From positions 1 to 63,701 of the forward strand of contig NZ_JAGGLL010000026.1 of NCBI RefSeq assembly GCF_017874425.1: a stretch of 63,701 bases of DNA. The letters run 5' to 3'. Shown one piece after another: positions 61,469 through 63,701 of the stretch. The stretch is from Clostridium punense (GTDB lineage: Bacteria; Bacillota; Clostridia; Clostridiales; Clostridiaceae). The position numbers were made by a program, and so were the translations under genes. The notes below the pieces were generated by a model. The model was not told the origin of the DNA and searched no databases. It saw only the letters and a list, made by a program, of their open reading frames with translations. Within the stretch, counting starts at the first letter, position 1. Each line of letters opens with the position of its first letter.

Positions 61469-62917
61469 ATGTCATTATTTTTTGGAATTGTATATTTGCT
61501 TAACTTTATAACTATACTTACAATACTATTTGTTGAGAGGAAAAAGCAATCTGTTGCCTTTACTTGGATTCTAATAATGACTTTTCTTCCTGTAGTTGGT
61601 TTTATTCTTTACCCCTTTATCGGAAGAAATTTAAGACCCAATCAAAAAAAGCTTTTTAAGCTAAAAAGAAAATTCGATATCCTATATAAGGAAAGACTCC
61701 AACAGAAAAATTTACTTTCTTCCGAAGACACTATATCTTACCTTAGGGAAAATTCTCATTGCTATGAAGGTATTATATCGATGAATTACAAGGCTGGTAA
61801 TAGTGTGTACTCTGAGGATAATACTGTTGATATATTTACTAATGGGGTAGATAAGTTCCATTCCTTACTTAATGATATTGAAAATGCTAAAGAAACTATA
61901 CATATGCTCTACTATATTGTCAATAATGATGACATTGGATGTAAAGTAGTAAGTGCTCTTACTAAAAAAGCTAAAGAAGGTGTAGAAGTTCGTCTGCTTT
62001 ATGATCATGTAGGCAGTATTCTTACTCCTCAAAAAATGTTTAAGGAGTTAATAAAGGCTGGGGGAAATGTTTGTAGGTTCTTTCCTCTTAGTCTTGGTAC
62101 CTACACCCGCATAAACTATAGAAACCACCGTAAAATTGTTGTCATTGATGGGAAAATTGGTTATATAGGCGGAATGAATATTGGTGACGAATATTTAGGC
62201 CTCCACAAATACTTTACCCCATGGAGAGATACTCACTTAAGAATTACAGGTACCTCAGTTTATGCTATACAAGAGAGATTTCTCATGGATTGGTACTATG
62301 CTTCAAATGCTAAAGAAGATACTGATGCAGCTGCTTTAAACAAGTTTTTCCCACCTTTCCAATCCCATGGAAATATTGGTATGCAAGTTCTTTCTAGTGG
62401 TCCTGATGTAAGCGGAGAGCAAATTAAACGTGGATACATAAAAATGATTACTTCTGCTAAGGAAAGAATATTTATTCAAACTCCCTATTTCATTCCTGAT
62501 GAATCCTTTCTGGAAGCACTACAAATTGCTGCTTTATCTGGGGTGGATGTCAGAATAATGTTACCTTCTATTGCAGATCACATCATAGTTCATTATGCTA
62601 CAAGTTCCTATCTTAACGATATTTTGCCCTATGGCATCAAGGTTTACTTCTATAATGGCTTTCTTCATTCTAAAATGATTGTCATTGATGGAGAAGTGGT
62701 CTCTATAGGAACTGCAAATATGGATATTAGAAGCTTTTCTTCTAACTTTGAAGTTAATACATTTATATATAACACTGAATTCTCAAATAAGTGTAATGCT
62801 ATTTATGAAAATGATATGGCTTCAAGTAAAGAAATCACAAAAGAATCCTATGCTTCAAGAGGCCGTAAAGTTAAAATAAAAGAAGGCTTATGTAGACTTT
62901 TATCTCCTCTACTGTAA
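61469..62917 (+). CDS. cls: Cardiolipin synthase
   Basis: A 482-residue membrane enzyme that makes cardiolipin from two phosphatidylglycerols. Two N-terminal membrane helices (about 3-22 and 30-50) are followed by two PLD domains with complete HKD motifs: NHRKIVVIDGKIGYIGGMN (about 218-236) and HSKMIVIDGEVVSIGTAN (about 395-412). Length is normal. GAGGTG precedes the ATG. It follows the TetR gene as a two-gene operon. Confidence 0.95.
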   Translation: MSLFFGIVYLLNFITILTILFVERKKQSVAFTWILIMTFLPVVGFILYPFIGRNLRPNQKKLFKLKRKFDILYKERLQQKNLLSSEDTISYLRENSHCYEGIISMNYKAGNSVYSEDNTVDIFTNGVDKFHSLLNDIENAKETIHMLYYIVNNDDIGCKVVSALTKKAKEGVEVRLLYDHVGSILTPQKMFKELIKAGGNVCRFFPLSLGTYTRINYRNHRKIVVIDGKIGYIGGMNIGDEYLGLHKYFTPWRDTHLRITGTSVYAIQERFLMDWYYASNAKEDTDAAALNKFFPPFQSHGNIGMQVLSSGPDVSGEQIKRGYIKMITSAKERIFIQTPYFIPDESFLEALQIAALSGVDVRIMLPSIADHIIVHYATSSYLNDILPYGIKVYFYNGFLHSKMIVIDGEVVSIGTANMDIRSFSSNFEVNTFIYNTEFSNKCNAIYENDMASSKEITKESYASRGRKVKIKEGLCRLLSPLL

Positions 62918-63045
62918 GATTAAATACTATATTCTTTAAGCTGATTTTATGGCTAATTCAAGATTGTAGCAATAACCAAATGGGGTAGTTTGACAATATA
63001 TAAAACTTTAGTAATAAATTCACTGTATAATCACAGTGAATGCAT

Positions 63046-63093
63046 AAAAAAATCACTTCTTACAATAAATTATTTACTGTTGAAGTGATTTTT
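63046..63093. terminator. Terminator between cls and VOC gene
   Basis: AAAAATCACTTC pairs with GAAGTGATTTTT around a 22-base loop; either strand is followed by T residues. A second small hairpin, TTCACTG/CAGTGAA, is at 63019-63040. Confidence 0.75.
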
Positions 63094-63112
63094 CTATATT
63101 TAATTTTCGTTT

Positions 63113-63499
63113 TCACTGAAGCTCAGCAAAAATTTCATGTATGTTTCCATCTGGATCGGCAAATAATGCTGTTCTTTGATTCCATGGCATATTCTTGGGT
63201 GATTGGATGGATGCTGCTCCCATTCCAACTATTTCTTTAAATGACTTGTCTACATCATTTGGATTTTCACATGGAAAAGCGAGTTCAAACCCCTGCCCTA
63301 ATGGTTCTTTTTCATATTCCTGACTATAATCATACATAACTTCTCTCATACAAATAGCAAATCTTACCCCACTGTTTTCAAACTCAACATAGTTTCCTAG
63401 GTCACTTTTTATCTTGAAGCCAAGAACCTCATTGTAAAACTTTTTCATTGTATCTATATCATTTGTCCAAATTGTAATAAGCTTAATTTCTGCTTTCAT
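63113..63499 (-). CDS. VOC-family protein (glyoxalase/bleomycin-resistance fold)
   Basis: A 128-residue VOC protein: two beta-alpha-beta modules with KKFYNEVLGFKIKSDLG, FENSGVRFAI, FELAFPC and a terminal ALFADPDGNIHEIFAEL. The glutamate of HEIF is present but the first-position histidine is not (TIWTND), so a classical glyoxalase I site is unlikely; a binding or dioxygenase-like role is possible. TAAGGAGG precedes the ATG. Single gene. Confidence 0.88.
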   Translation of the reverse strand: MKAEIKLITIWTNDIDTMKKFYNEVLGFKIKSDLGNYVEFENSGVRFAICMREVMYDYSQEYEKEPLGQGFELAFPCENPNDVDKSFKEIVGMGAASIQSPKNMPWNQRTALFADPDGNIHEIFAELQ

Positions 63500-63628
63500 T
63501 ATTTTCCTCCTTACTAATTTTATATAATTCTAATCTAATAGTAATCTAAAAAATCATATACAAGCTTAACTTTCTTATAGTAAAATCCTTATCTCTTCAT
63601 TCTAAATCTCTTAAGCCCCGAAACTATC

Positions 63629-63658
63629 TTGGACAATTCCTTATACATTCAGTATAAT
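63629..63658 (+). promoter_or_regulatory. Sigma-A promoter of the last gene
   Basis: TTGGAC (63629-63634) and TATAAT (63653-63658) are spaced 18 bases apart, 25 bases before a strong ribosome site. Confidence 0.75.
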
Positions 63659-63683
63659 GTATAAAGTGAATGGAGGTAAAGAA

Positions 63684-63701
63684 ATGAAAGGTAGAAGTTA
63701 T
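63684..63701 (+). CDS. Start of a gene cut by the window edge
   Basis: ATG at 63684 follows GGAGG at eight bases and a good promoter. Only six codons (MKGRSY) are inside, so the product cannot be named. Confidence 0.7.

Noticed and set aside
63040-63240. A 66-codon plus-strand frame
   Set aside because: It runs through the terminator and is antisense to the VOC gene.

Overview
The window reads as chromosomal DNA of a low-GC, endospore-forming Firmicute, most like Clostridium sensu stricto. Support comes from the very AT-rich sequence, strong AGGAGG-type ribosome sites with frequent GTG and TTG starts, a CspC-like germination pseudoprotease, DUF421/DUF4363 membrane genes, an M-box in front of mgtE and a sigma-54-type PTS operon. 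No rRNA, tRNA, prophage or CRISPR array was seen. Most genes lie on the minus strand in short operons that end in clear intrinsic terminators.

Layout. 0-9.7 kb: small housekeeping and stress genes (NudC, HD hydrolase, YhfC peptidase, metallophosphoesterase, a 51-aa membrane peptide behind a palindrome) and a symmetrical DUF421-DUF4363-DUF4363-DUF421 operon. 10-15 kb: a thiol-peroxide operon (glutathione peroxidase, OhrR-like regulator, glutaredoxin) with a perfect OhrR-type palindrome, a MecA_N-type class B PBP and the di-iron repair protein Ric. 15-25 kb: an accessory-looking block of CPBP protease, alpha/beta hydrolases, two paralogous HAD phosphatases, four GNAT acetyltransferases and a decayed esterase copy. 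25-35 kb: two GGDEF proteins, a chemoreceptor with a possible sigma-D promoter, glycerate kinase, MFS exporter, nitroreductase and a truncated MATE gene. 35-43.7 kb: a large secreted M4 protease with cell-wall repeats, a short pyruvate-kinase-like protein, a MarR/flavoprotein divergent pair and an S8 protein that has lost two of three catalytic residues.

43.9-53.5 kb is an amino-sugar module: HPr, enzyme I, NagB, NagA, a MupG-like phosphoglycosidase, a BadF-type sugar kinase and a lactose/cellobiose-family PTS (EIIC, EIIB, EIIA). The likely flow is PTS import and phosphorylation of a GlcNAc-containing disaccharide, cleavage by MupG, phosphorylation of the free sugar by the kinase, then NagA and NagB to fructose-6-P. 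EIIA and EIIB each have a textbook -24/-12 promoter, and an array of five TAGTGTTTT-type repeats spaced about two helical turns lies upstream of the EIIB promoter.

53.7-63.7 kb: a CDF cation exporter, an M-box Mg2+ riboswitch with a readable terminator/antiterminator, an unannotated 37-codon ORF, mgtE, ftsH, a second chemoreceptor, a TetR-cls operon and the first codons of another gene.

Two non-coding repeat families cross these regions: a roughly 60-bp palindromic intergenic element (six clear copies and one weak) and one 192-bp MITE-like multi-hairpin element between nagB and nagA.
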